A stretch of DNA of 10,202 nt, from positions 1-10,202 of the forward strand of contig JAAZOW010000200.1 of NCBI GenBank assembly GCA_012797575.1. The letters are read 5' to 3'. Position numbers and translations under genes: made by a program. The stretch is from Methanomicrobiales archaeon (GTDB lineage Archaea > Halobacteriota > Methanomicrobia > Methanomicrobiales > Methanoculleaceae). Positions 1-6,872 of this stretch are shown here, in pieces. The notes under the pieces are model-generated. The model ran no database searches, had not been told where the DNA came from, and saw only the letters and a list, made by a program, of their open reading frames with translations. Within the stretch, counting starts at the first letter, position 1. Each line of letters opens with the position of its first letter.

Positions 1-788
1 TCGATTTTGCGGAATACGCGGTCTTCTCGGGGGAAGAACTGCCGCACGACCCCGTTACTCTCACGGCGGCGAAGTACCGGTTCCTGAACCTGCTCGGCGA
101 GTACCTCAGGGAAGGGGGGTTCCCGCAGGTCGTCCTTGGTGATGAGACGATCCGGCGGGATCAATTGAGAGCATACTACGATAGTATCGTCTACCGTGAC
201 ATCGTGCGGGTCAACAAGGTGCGCAACCAGAAGGCGCTCGGCGATCTGCTCGCATACTGCATGACAAACGTAACCTCTCCCTACTCCTATCGGAGCCTCC
301 AGGAGATGCTCGGCATCGATATCGGAACCATCAAGGAGTACCTCCACTATGCAGAGCAGGCAAAGATCCTCTTCGAGATCCCCTACTTCAGCTACTCACT
401 GAAGGTACAGAGCCGGAACAACAAAAAGATCTACTGCATCGACAACGGCCTCAGGAACGCCGTCTCGTTCCGGTTCTCGAAAGACGAGGGAAGACTCGCC
501 GAGAATCTCGTCTTTGTCGAACTTATGAAGCGAGGTCACGAAGTGTACTACTGGAAGAAGAAAGGCGAAGTCGACTTCGTCGTTAAAAACCCGGATCGGT
601 CGCTCTCGGCCATCAATGTCTCCTACACGGACGCCCTCCCCGAGAGGGAAGAGGGAGCGCTGCTTGAGTTTGCGGACCTGTACGGCACGCGAGTGCAGGA
701 GTGTATACTCCTCACGAAGGATACACAGAGAGAGGCAGGGAGGGTCCGGTATATCCCGCTCTGGAAGTGGCTACTTTTGCAGCGCTGA
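1..788 (+). CDS. AAA ATPase with DUF4143 domain, 3' part (5' end outside window)
   Basis: The reading frame is open from base 3 to a TGA at 786-788, so this is the C-terminal 261 residues of a protein that starts before the window. The visible part begins beyond the Walker motifs. It has the YLREGGFP segment (from base 102) that follows the ATPase core in the AAA_14 family, then YYDSIVYRDI, then a winged-helix-like stretch (TSPYSYRSLQEMLGI). The DUF4143 C-terminal domain follows, with a PD-(D/E)XK-like arrangement: Glu in AENLVFVEL (501-503), Asp in GEVDFVV (573-575) and the strand AINVSYT in place of the usual E/QxK. A TTG at 165 is an internal codon, not the start, because homologous sequence continues upstream of it. 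Members are widespread in archaea and bacteria and often lie near mobile or toxin-antitoxin genes. Their cellular role is poorly defined and I assign none. The family call is secure; the Walker A and B motifs cannot be checked here. Confidence 0.9.
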   Translation, partial: DFAEYAVFSGEELPHDPVTLTAAKYRFLNLLGEYLREGGFPQVVLGDETIRRDQLRAYYDSIVYRDIVRVNKVRNQKALGDLLAYCMTNVTSPYSYRSLQEMLGIDIGTIKEYLHYAEQAKILFEIPYFSYSLKVQSRNNKKIYCIDNGLRNAVSFRFSKDEGRLAENLVFVELMKRGHEVYYWKKKGEVDFVVKNPDRSLSAINVSYTDALPEREEGALLEFADLYGTRVQECILLTKDTQREAGRVRYIPLWKWLLLQR

Positions 789-833
789 GCAGGCGCCGGG
801 TCATGCAGAGATCATGGTATCATTCTCGGGGAA

Positions 834-1099
834 ATGAGGTACCTCACCCCGGACAAGGAGAGCAGGCTCTATGGGGATAGGGGCGGAACTCCTCCGCCAT
901 CATCCTCTACGGGTCGTTTTCCCGCGGCGACTTCCACGAGGGGAGCGATCTCGACCTGATCATCGTCGGGGACTTTCGCGAACGGTTCCACAAAGCCGGG
1001 CGGCAGCCATCCTCGATCTGACCGATCGAACCGATCTGCTACACCGACGAAGAGTTCGCCGAACTGGTCCGGAGCGCTAACCCGTCCATCCTCCAGGCG
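834..1099 (+). pseudogene. Decayed MNT-type nucleotidyltransferase remnant (MntA-like fold)
   Basis: Pieces of one small nucleotidyltransferase are spread over several frames. ATG 834 opens MRYLTPDKESRLYGD, and that frame stops at 957-959. A second frame (881-1018, stop 1019-1021) carries the diagnostic active site GSFSRGDFHEGSDLD followed by LIIVGDF, which is the GSxxRG...DxD motif of MNT/pol-beta enzymes. A third frame (about 994-1026) gives RAAAILDLTD, and the second frame resumes at 1028 with EPICYTDEEFAELV and NPSILQA. Intact relatives are about 130 residues and run through these blocks in this order, so at least three indels have broken the gene. Such proteins usually act as antitoxin-like partners of HEPN proteins by AMPylating them, but no HEPN gene is visible here. 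The catalytic motif survives, yet no frame could produce a whole protein. A sequencing error is a less likely explanation, because three breaks fall within about 150 bases while the neighbouring genes are clean. Confidence 0.8.
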
Positions 1100-1134
1100 G
1101 AGACCCACGGCACCGGTCGCGGGCCAGGATCACT

Positions 1135-1241
1135 TTGCGGTTTCTTCGCCTGCTCCGCGATGATCTCATCAAACGTCCCGTCGGGGCCCTTCAGATCCAA
1201 GATCTCCTCGTAGGTTTTTTGTTGCACCCTGTAGTCACCAT
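1135..1241 (-). pseudogene. Decayed VapB-like antitoxin remnant
   Basis: Read on the minus strand, this stretch encodes RVQQKTYEEILDLKG followed by PDGTFDEIIAE. That matches the pattern of short archaeal VapB-like antitoxins (COG1753/DUF217 type), which begin with a basic ribbon strand and continue as xTYEELLxLK, then xxSFxDII. A possible original start, ATG GTG ACT AC, lies at 1241-1231 but is one base out of frame with RVQQKTYEE, so the N-terminus is frameshifted. After EIIAEQAKK (about base 1141) the similarity ends and the sequence runs into the tail of the oppositely oriented nucleotidyltransferase remnant. No PIN-domain toxin follows on either strand. The family identification rests on about 30 residues seen by eye and is moderately secure. 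The gene is not functional as it stands. Confidence 0.6.
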
Positions 1242-1571
1242 CAGTGTGCCCTGAATAGTTACTCTGGAACAAAAGTGGATGAACTCGGGTATGATCGCGC
1301 CACGTGTTGCGGGCAGGCCTTTCACCGAACAGGGTTGTCCTCAACAGATGAATCTCCCCTTGCGGAGCCAAACCCGCCCGCCGATGAGCCCAGCAGAGGC
1401 GGAATACTCATTATTTGAGAGGAAGGCTCCTCTTCTGATATATCCTGTATAGATAGGTTGATGTCCTGCAACCAGTACTGTAGTAAGAATGAAAATACAG
1501 ATCTGACCGCCGGGAAACCACCCGGTTGAACGACTCTGATGGTCAAAGAGCCCTGATTTTCGTCCAGAACC
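1242..1571. other. Gene-free spacer upstream of the sensor kinase
   Basis: No convincing gene is seen on either strand. The longer open frames here are antisense shadows or lack recognisable motifs. From about 1400 to 1500 the sequence is clearly AT-richer than its surroundings, as expected of an archaeal promoter region. The best TATA-like string is GATATATCC at 1437-1445, but it lacks an A-rich BRE upstream and lies about 130 bases from the kinase start, so it is only a candidate. A small hairpin, CCGGG (1510-1514) with CCCGG (1521-1525) and a six-base loop, lies about 46 bases before the kinase ATG. Its role is unknown. Confidence 0.5.
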
Positions 1572-3524
1572 ATGCCAAACGATCCCAACCACGCCAAACC
1601 CCCGACCGGATACCATCCTGCATGCGGCGCAGACCCCGGACCAAAAGTCTGGATACCCCCTGTCGCCTTCGTAGTGCTTCTCACCGCTCTCGCCGCAACA
1701 AGCTTCTATAACTACCTCCTCTTTCACACGATCGTCGAACTCGTCGCCGTGGGAATAGCGATAGCAGTCTTCACCGTCGCCTGGAACGCCTGGGAGATGC
1801 GGGAGAACATCTACCTGATCGTCATCGGCACCGGCCTCCTCTGCGTGGCCGGGATAGGACTCGTCCACACGCTCGCCTACGATGGTATGGGAATCTTCGT
1901 CGGCTATGACGCAAACCTCCCGACACAACTCTGGATCGCCTCTCGCTACCTCCTTGCCGGGACACTCCTCGTCGCACCGCTCCTGATCGAGAAAGGACCA
2001 GGTCCCCGGAAGATCCTTGTCGGATTTACCGGAATAACCATAGCACTCCTCCTCTCGATCTTTGCCTTCCCGATCTTCCCTGACTGCTACATCGAGGGGT
2101 CAGGGCTGACGACGTTTAAGATCGTGAGCGAGTACGTCATATCAGCCCTGCTGGTTCTTGGAGCCATCGCGTTTTACCGGGTGCGAACCACCTTCTCACC
2201 CCTGGTATCGCGCTACCTTATCGCGGCTATACTCGTGCTGATCCCGTCAGAGCTCGCCTTCACGCTCTACGTCAGCGTCTACGGGATCGAGAACATGATC
2301 GGCCACCTCCTGATGGTGCTCTCGTATGGCCTCTTCTACGTAGCCTTCGTTGAGTTCGGTATCCGGCAGCCCTGCGCGGTGGTCTTCACCGATCTGGCGA
2401 GAAGCGAGAGACAGCTGCGGCGGGAGAAAGACCGGCTTGGACAATACCTGGATATCGCCGGCGCCCTCTTCGTCGCTCTCGACCGGGACGGCCGGATCAC
2501 CCTCATCAACCGTCGGACATCAGAGATCCTCGGCTGCTCAGAGGAGGAGGTCATGGGCGAGCTCTGGGCCGATCGGTTCATCCCCGCCAGAGAGCGTGAA
2601 CACTTCCACACCCTCTTCACCGGACTGATACAGGGTGATATCGAGTCCGGCGAGTTTGAGAGGACAGCGGCCCTCACTGCGGAGGGTGATGAGCGGATCA
2701 TCGAGTGGAACAACACCACAATCCAGGACATGGACGGAACCATAATCGGGACGCTCAGCTCCGGAAAAGACATCACCGAGCAACAGCTCGCAGAGGAGGC
2801 GCTCAATAAGGCAAACGAGAAGTTAAACCTCCTCTCAGCGATCACCCGCCACGATATCCTCAACCAGATCACCATCGCACGCGCCTACATCGACTTCTCT
2901 ATCGAGGATACCAACACCCCCGGCACCCTTGACTACCTCAAACGCGCCCAGTCTGCCGTGGACGAGATCCAGAAACAGATCGAGTTCACCCGGAACTACC
3001 AGGACATGGGGGTGAAAAGGCCCGTCTGGCAGAGGCCGGAGGAGCTCATCCTGGAGAGCGCCGCAGAGCTGGCCCTCCTGGCGGAGATTCAGGTCGATCT
3101 CGCAGGCCTTGAGATCTATGCCGATCCGATGGTGAAGAAGGTCTTCTACAACCTCATCGACAACGCCGCCCGCCATGGCAAGAATATAACGGAGATCCGC
3201 ATCTCCCGGGCGAGGGCAGGACAAGATCTCCTGATACTCTGCGAGGACGATGGCATCGGCATCCCGGACGAGGAGAAGGAGGCGATCTTTCGAGCGACCT
3301 ACAGGAGACGGCATGGGCACGGGCTGTTTCTGGTTGCAGAGATCCTCGGGATCACCGGGATGTCTATCCGCGAGACAGGAGTCCCCGGGGAAGGGGCACG
3401 GTTTGAGATCCGGGTGCCAAACGGAGGGTGGCGCGACGCAGGCGCCCCTGGTATGGGGGGTTCTTCTACGTCGATACCGGATCGTCCAGCCGAGCAGTCT
3501 TCATCAGACCCAGTTCACAGGTGA
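1572..3524 (+). CDS. Membrane sensor histidine kinase, MASE3-PAS-HATPase
   Basis: A 650-residue sensor kinase. Residues about 27-262 form seven or eight hydrophobic helices with MASE3 signatures: FHTIVELVAV at 51-60, HTLAYDGMG at 99-107 and WIASRYLLAG at 121-130. A PAS domain follows at about 285-405 (AGALFVALDRDGRITLINR near its start). The H-box SAITRHDILNQ puts the phospho-acceptor at His427. The ATPase domain at about 505-616 has an N-box with Asn527 and Asn531 (FYNLIDNAARHG), a G1 box EDDGIGIP at 558-565, and HGHGLFL at 581-587 as the G2 box. It should autophosphorylate on ATP in response to a membrane or PAS signal and pass phosphate to an unlinked response regulator; none is encoded nearby. 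ATG 1572 is the only start, because an in-frame stop lies about 20 bases upstream. No Shine-Dalgarno sequence precedes it. The last 30 or so residues after RVPNGGWR are low-complexity and unlike the family, which normally ends about there. The ligand is unknown. Confidence 0.92.
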   Translation: MPNDPNHAKPPTGYHPACGADPGPKVWIPPVAFVVLLTALAATSFYNYLLFHTIVELVAVGIAIAVFTVAWNAWEMRENIYLIVIGTGLLCVAGIGLVHTLAYDGMGIFVGYDANLPTQLWIASRYLLAGTLLVAPLLIEKGPGPRKILVGFTGITIALLLSIFAFPIFPDCYIEGSGLTTFKIVSEYVISALLVLGAIAFYRVRTTFSPLVSRYLIAAILVLIPSELAFTLYVSVYGIENMIGHLLMVLSYGLFYVAFVEFGIRQPCAVVFTDLARSERQLRREKDRLGQYLDIAGALFVALDRDGRITLINRRTSEILGCSEEEVMGELWADRFIPAREREHFHTLFTGLIQGDIESGEFERTAALTAEGDERIIEWNNTTIQDMDGTIIGTLSSGKDITEQQLAEEALNKANEKLNLLSAITRHDILNQITIARAYIDFSIEDTNTPGTLDYLKRAQSAVDEIQKQIEFTRNYQDMGVKRPVWQRPEELILESAAELALLAEIQVDLAGLEIYADPMVKKVFYNLIDNAARHGKNITEIRISRARAGQDLLILCEDDGIGIPDEEKEAIFRATYRRRHGHGLFLVAEILGITGMSIRETGVPGEGARFEIRVPNGGWRDAGAPGMGGSSTSIPDRPAEQSSSDPVHR

Positions 3525-3863
3525 CAGAATCGACCTGTTACCGAAGGGAGACGTCTGCTCCACAGCCTGAAGATATACGGCACTCGCAAAGTCAGGCCAC
3601 TGCCGCAATTTCGCGTGACTGTTGGCGCTCCATCCCCCACGTCATGAAGATACGGCGGTCGCCACCTTACAGATCGCGACTGAGGCGCACATCAACCTCT
3701 GCCGACATGAGCAACCCCCCCACAGCGGTACCCGATGGAGAGACTTGCCGCGTATACCATAGCAACCCGAACGCCACCCCTTGACGCCTGCACCACCTCA
3801 GACCCAAATAACAAGACTCATCCCTCCCCCGCCCCCATCCTCTCACCAGGAGAGAACACCGGA
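3525..3863. other. Spacer between kinase and nuclease genes
   Basis: I see no gene here. The frame of the downstream nuclease stays open back to an ATG at 3735, but its translation (rich in Pro, Thr, Ser and Asn, with no conserved pattern) looks non-coding, and that ATG has no ribosome binding site. Short open frames on both strands lack motifs. Weak AT-rich strings at 3752-3759 (GTATACCA) and 3805-3815 could belong to the promoter of the nuclease-helicase operon, but neither is a good archaeal TATA box. A run of seven C lies at 3715-3721. Confidence 0.5.
3848..3854 (+). promoter_or_regulatory. Ribosome binding site that decides the TTG start of the AddB-like gene
   Basis: AGGAGAG lies nine bases before TTG 3864. 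It is the only Shine-Dalgarno-like sequence near a possible start of this frame, and conserved-looking protein sequence (ATLYRQLPGEGLDAFI) begins directly after that codon. This favours TTG 3864 over ATG 3735. Confidence 0.55.
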
Positions 3864-6800
3864 TTGTCCCCCGCCACCCTGTACCGCCAGCTGCCCGGAG
3901 AGGGCCTCGACGCATTCATCGCGGCGTTCCAGAAAACCGCTGCCCGCGACCCGTTCGGCACCGCCTTCATCGTCCCGACCTCCCGCCTCGCCCGGGAGAT
4001 CGTCCGCCGCCTCAGGGACGAGGGCTCCCCGGTCGTGTCCAGCACGGTCACAACCCTCTCCGGGTTCGCCCACAACGTGCTTGCAACGGAGACGGTGATC
4101 TCCGGGACCGAGTCCCGGCTCATCCTCACCCGCCTCCTCTCCACCGGCCGGTACCCGCTCCTCGCCGGCGCCGGGGCAGTCGATGAACTCGCGACCCTGT
4201 TTGAGGTCATCTGCATGCGAAAGATCGACTACCCGGCTGCTCTCGGCGACCTCGCGACAGCAAAGTGCGCTGAGATCGCCCGCCTCTTCGACGCATACCA
4301 CCAACTCCTCGATGAACACGACCTCGTCGATGAGAGCACGCTCTTTACCCGTGCGATCCGGATACCCTCCGATACGGCCTGGCCCCGGACGGTCTACGTC
4401 TACGGTCTCTTTGAGCCGATGCCACTCGAACGCGACCTGCTCCTTGCCCTGCGGTGGTCCGTGGAGGATTTTTACTACTCGATCCCCTACGCCGGAGATC
4501 CGACCGTCTTTGCCGATGACGGGGAGTGGTTGAGCCCGGATACGGTCATCGCCACCCCGAGCTCCCGGTCCAGGGCTGCCGATGATCGTATCCGCCTCGC
4601 AGAACGGCGCGACCGGCTCGACGAGGTCCAGGCAATCGCACAGGAGATACGCGATCTGGTCGCCGCCGGCGTGCATCCAGACGAGATCGTCGTCGCTTTC
4701 CCCGACCTCGCATCAGCACTGCCTTACGTGGACGAAGTCTTCCCTGACTTCGGGATCCCATACACCGGGTCCGGCGGTCGCCCCCTCTCCGCATCGCCTC
4801 TCGTCCGGACGCTGCTCGATATCATTACGGTTCCTGTCCGAGGTTACCGGCGCACCGACCTCGTCGCCCTCGCGACCTCCCCCTACCTGCCGATCACCTG
4901 CGCATGCGAGCTCGATCTCCTCTCCCGGGAGGCCCGGATAACCGCCGGAGCGCCCGCCTGGGGTGAACGGCTCGCCGCGCTCGCATGCGCCATCGACGAG
5001 GAGCGGCCGGCCCCCCCGAGATCCCGGCTCGCAGCCATGGCGGCCTCGATAGAGACGGTGCAGGACGCCGTCAGAGCGCTCCTCACCGATCTCTCGGCGC
5101 TTGAGGGGACGAAGACGGTCACCGGCCACCTTGCCGCCTACCGCTCGCTCCTTGAGCGGTGGCAGGCCCCGACCATGCCCGGGGAGGGCGATCCCGATCT
5201 CCTCGAAGAGGAAGCACAGGATCTCAGGGGGTTCGTCGGTCTCCTTGCGACGATCGAGCGCCTCGCCCGGCTGCTACCGGACGAGACGGTATCCCTTGCG
5301 GAGTTCTCCTCCCTGCTCGAAGGGTCTGCCGCCAGAACCCGGACAGCCCGCCGGCGGGACAGCGGCGGCGTCCAGGTGGTCGGTGTCCGGGAGGTCGGGC
5401 ACCTCACCATCCCCTACCTCTTCATCGGCAACCTCATCGAGGGCACGATGCCACGGCTGACCACCCGGCTCCCGTTCACCACCGATGCCGAGACCCGGCG
5501 CCTCGGGACACGGTCGGGCGAGGATATACTCCGGGAGGAACGCTACTCCTTCACCGCCGCCCTGCTCTCCGCCCGCTCCAGGATCTACCTGAGCTACCCC
5601 GTGGCCGACGGGGCAACGCCGCTGGTCCGCTCCGGGTTCGTGGATACCGTCTGCGAGACGTTTGCCCCGGACACGTGGGGGAGCGATGAGTTCCCCGACT
5701 CCCGCCTCGCGGCAGCCCGGCAGGCCGGCACCCTCCTCGCCCGGGGCGACCTCCCCCCCCGGATGCCACCACCCCTCTCCGTCGGCGAGGCCATCCGCCG
5801 CCTCAACATAGAGAACTACCACCGGCAGGGCGGCTACGACTCCCCGTACGACGGCCTGCTCGACGGCGACCCGGTGGCCGTCACAGCGCTTGCTGAGCGT
5901 TTCGGCGATGGAACAATCTTCTCCCCAACAGCGCTCGAGACCTACGCCGACTGCCCGTTCCGGTTCTACCTGGAGCGGGTCCTCGGTCTCGCACCGCTGC
6001 CGGAGGCCGACCCGGACCTGACGGCGCAGGAACGGGGGAGCCTCATCCACCGGATCACCCACCGGTTCTACTCCGGCTGGACGGGTGACGGCAACGGCCC
6101 GGTCACCGAGACGGGGTACCCCGCCGCCCTCCAGCGACTCCTGGCGGTCGGCCGGGAAGAGTGTGACCGGTTCACGCTCGAGACCCCATCATGGCTCGCG
6201 GACAGGGAGCACCTCCTCGGGTCGCCCGAGGCGGGACGAAGCCTCCTTGAGCGGTTCCTCGAGCACGAGGTGGAGATCACGGCTTCCCGCTTCGTCCCGG
6301 ACGCCTTTGAGGTCTCGTTTGGCCTCCCGGTGGTTCCGGGGGAGGTCGATGGGATATCGATACCTGATGCGGTCACCATCCCGCTCGGCGACGAGACCAT
6401 CCGCCTGCGGGGCAGGGTTGACCGGGTCGATATCCTGCCTGAGGGGCGGTTCATGATCACCGACTACAAGACGGGGTCTTCGCACCCCCGGCTCAGGGAT
6501 ATCAGGGCGGGCAGGGCCCTCCAGCTCCCCCTCTACCTCCTGGCAGTCGAGACCCTGACCGGGATGGAGGGGGTTGCGGGCACCTACTACACCCTCAGGC
6601 GCGGGAAAATCCGGAACCAACCGGTCTTCTGGGACGCCGAGCTGAAGGACTGCTTCGCCTGCTTCCCCGGATCAGGCCGGAACAGTGTTGAGGATATCCG
6701 GGAACTCGTCGACGTCACGCTCGCATGGGTGCAGCGGTACCTCTCCGGGATACGCGCCGGGTGCTTCCCGCCCCGGTCGGACACCGGACCCTGCCCGGCG

Positions 6801-6872
6801 TACTGCGGGCTCAAGACCATCTGCCGGTTCGACGCCCTGCGGCTGCTCAGCGCGGAGGTGCAAGATCGATGA
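3864..6872 (+). CDS. AddB-like PD-(D/E)XK nuclease subunit of a helicase-nuclease
   Basis: A 1002-residue protein if started at TTG 3864 (1045 if at ATG 3735). The N-terminal half resembles the inactive helicase fold of AddB/RexB. It has FGTAFIVPTSRLARE near the start but no GxxGxGK[ST] Walker A, so it probably does not hydrolyse ATP. Middle blocks include HPDEIVVAFPDL, IPYTGSGGRPL and PYLFIGNLIEGTMPRL, which match the later helicase-like segments of the family. The C-terminal RecB-type nuclease starts at SPTALETYADCPFRFYLERV (Cys697). It continues with GSLIHRITH (His729), RGRVDRVD (Asp853) and TDYKTGS (Asp867, Lys869), the motifs that bind metal and cut DNA. Cys697 with Cys977, Cys981 and Cys987 resembles the four cysteines that hold a 4Fe-4S cluster in AddB, Cas4 and Dna2. 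The gene overlaps the AddA-like gene by four bases, so the two are made together and should form one DNA end-processing complex. A general annotation would be PD-(D/E)XK nuclease family protein. Confidence 0.88.
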   Translation: MSPATLYRQLPGEGLDAFIAAFQKTAARDPFGTAFIVPTSRLAREIVRRLRDEGSPVVSSTVTTLSGFAHNVLATETVISGTESRLILTRLLSTGRYPLLAGAGAVDELATLFEVICMRKIDYPAALGDLATAKCAEIARLFDAYHQLLDEHDLVDESTLFTRAIRIPSDTAWPRTVYVYGLFEPMPLERDLLLALRWSVEDFYYSIPYAGDPTVFADDGEWLSPDTVIATPSSRSRAADDRIRLAERRDRLDEVQAIAQEIRDLVAAGVHPDEIVVAFPDLASALPYVDEVFPDFGIPYTGSGGRPLSASPLVRTLLDIITVPVRGYRRTDLVALATSPYLPITCACELDLLSREARITAGAPAWGERLAALACAIDEERPAPPRSRLAAMAASIETVQDAVRALLTDLSALEGTKTVTGHLAAYRSLLERWQAPTMPGEGDPDLLEEEAQDLRGFVGLLATIERLARLLPDETVSLAEFSSLLEGSAARTRTARRRDSGGVQVVGVREVGHLTIPYLFIGNLIEGTMPRLTTRLPFTTDAETRRLGTRSGEDILREERYSFTAALLSARSRIYLSYPVADGATPLVRSGFVDTVCETFAPDTWGSDEFPDSRLAAARQAGTLLARGDLPPRMPPPLSVGEAIRRLNIENYHRQGGYDSPYDGLLDGDPVAVTALAERFGDGTIFSPTALETYADCPFRFYLERVLGLAPLPEADPDLTAQERGSLIHRITHRFYSGWTGDGNGPVTETGYPAALQRLLAVGREECDRFTLETPSWLADREHLLGSPEAGRSLLERFLEHEVEITASRFVPDAFEVSFGLPVVPGEVDGISIPDAVTIPLGDETIRLRGRVDRVDILPEGRFMITDYKTGSSHPRLRDIRAGRALQLPLYLLAVETLTGMEGVAGTYYTLRRGKIRNQPVFWDAELKDCFACFPGSGRNSVEDIRELVDVTLAWVQRYLSGIRAGCFPPRSDTGPCPAYCGLKTICRFDALRLLSAEVQDR
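6854..6860 (+). promoter_or_regulatory. Strong ribosome binding site for the AddA-like gene
   Basis: GGAGGTG, eight bases before ATG 6869 and inside the end of the AddB-like gene. It is a near-perfect Shine-Dalgarno sequence and fixes the start at 6869, although the frame stays open upstream to 6725. With the ATGA overlap at 6869-6872 it indicates translational coupling. Confidence 0.85.

Noticed and set aside
1437..1445. TATA-like GATATATCC as the kinase promoter
   Set aside because: There is no A-rich BRE element, it lies about 130 bases from the start codon, and similar strings occur by chance in this AT-richer spacer. It is noted in the spacer entry only.
1341..1928. Minus-strand open frame spanning the spacer and the kinase start
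   Set aside because: Half of it is antisense to the kinase membrane domain, and no motif was found in the other half.
3735..3863. Longer start (ATG 3735) for the AddB-like protein, adding 43 residues
   Set aside because: The added sequence has no family-like pattern, is rich in Pro, Thr and Ser, and lacks a ribosome binding site, whereas TTG 3864 has AGGAGAG at good spacing.
6725..6868. Longer start for the AddA-like helicase
   Set aside because: It would lie wholly inside the AddB-like gene in another frame. ATG 6869 has a near-perfect ribosome binding site and begins exactly at the Q-motif.
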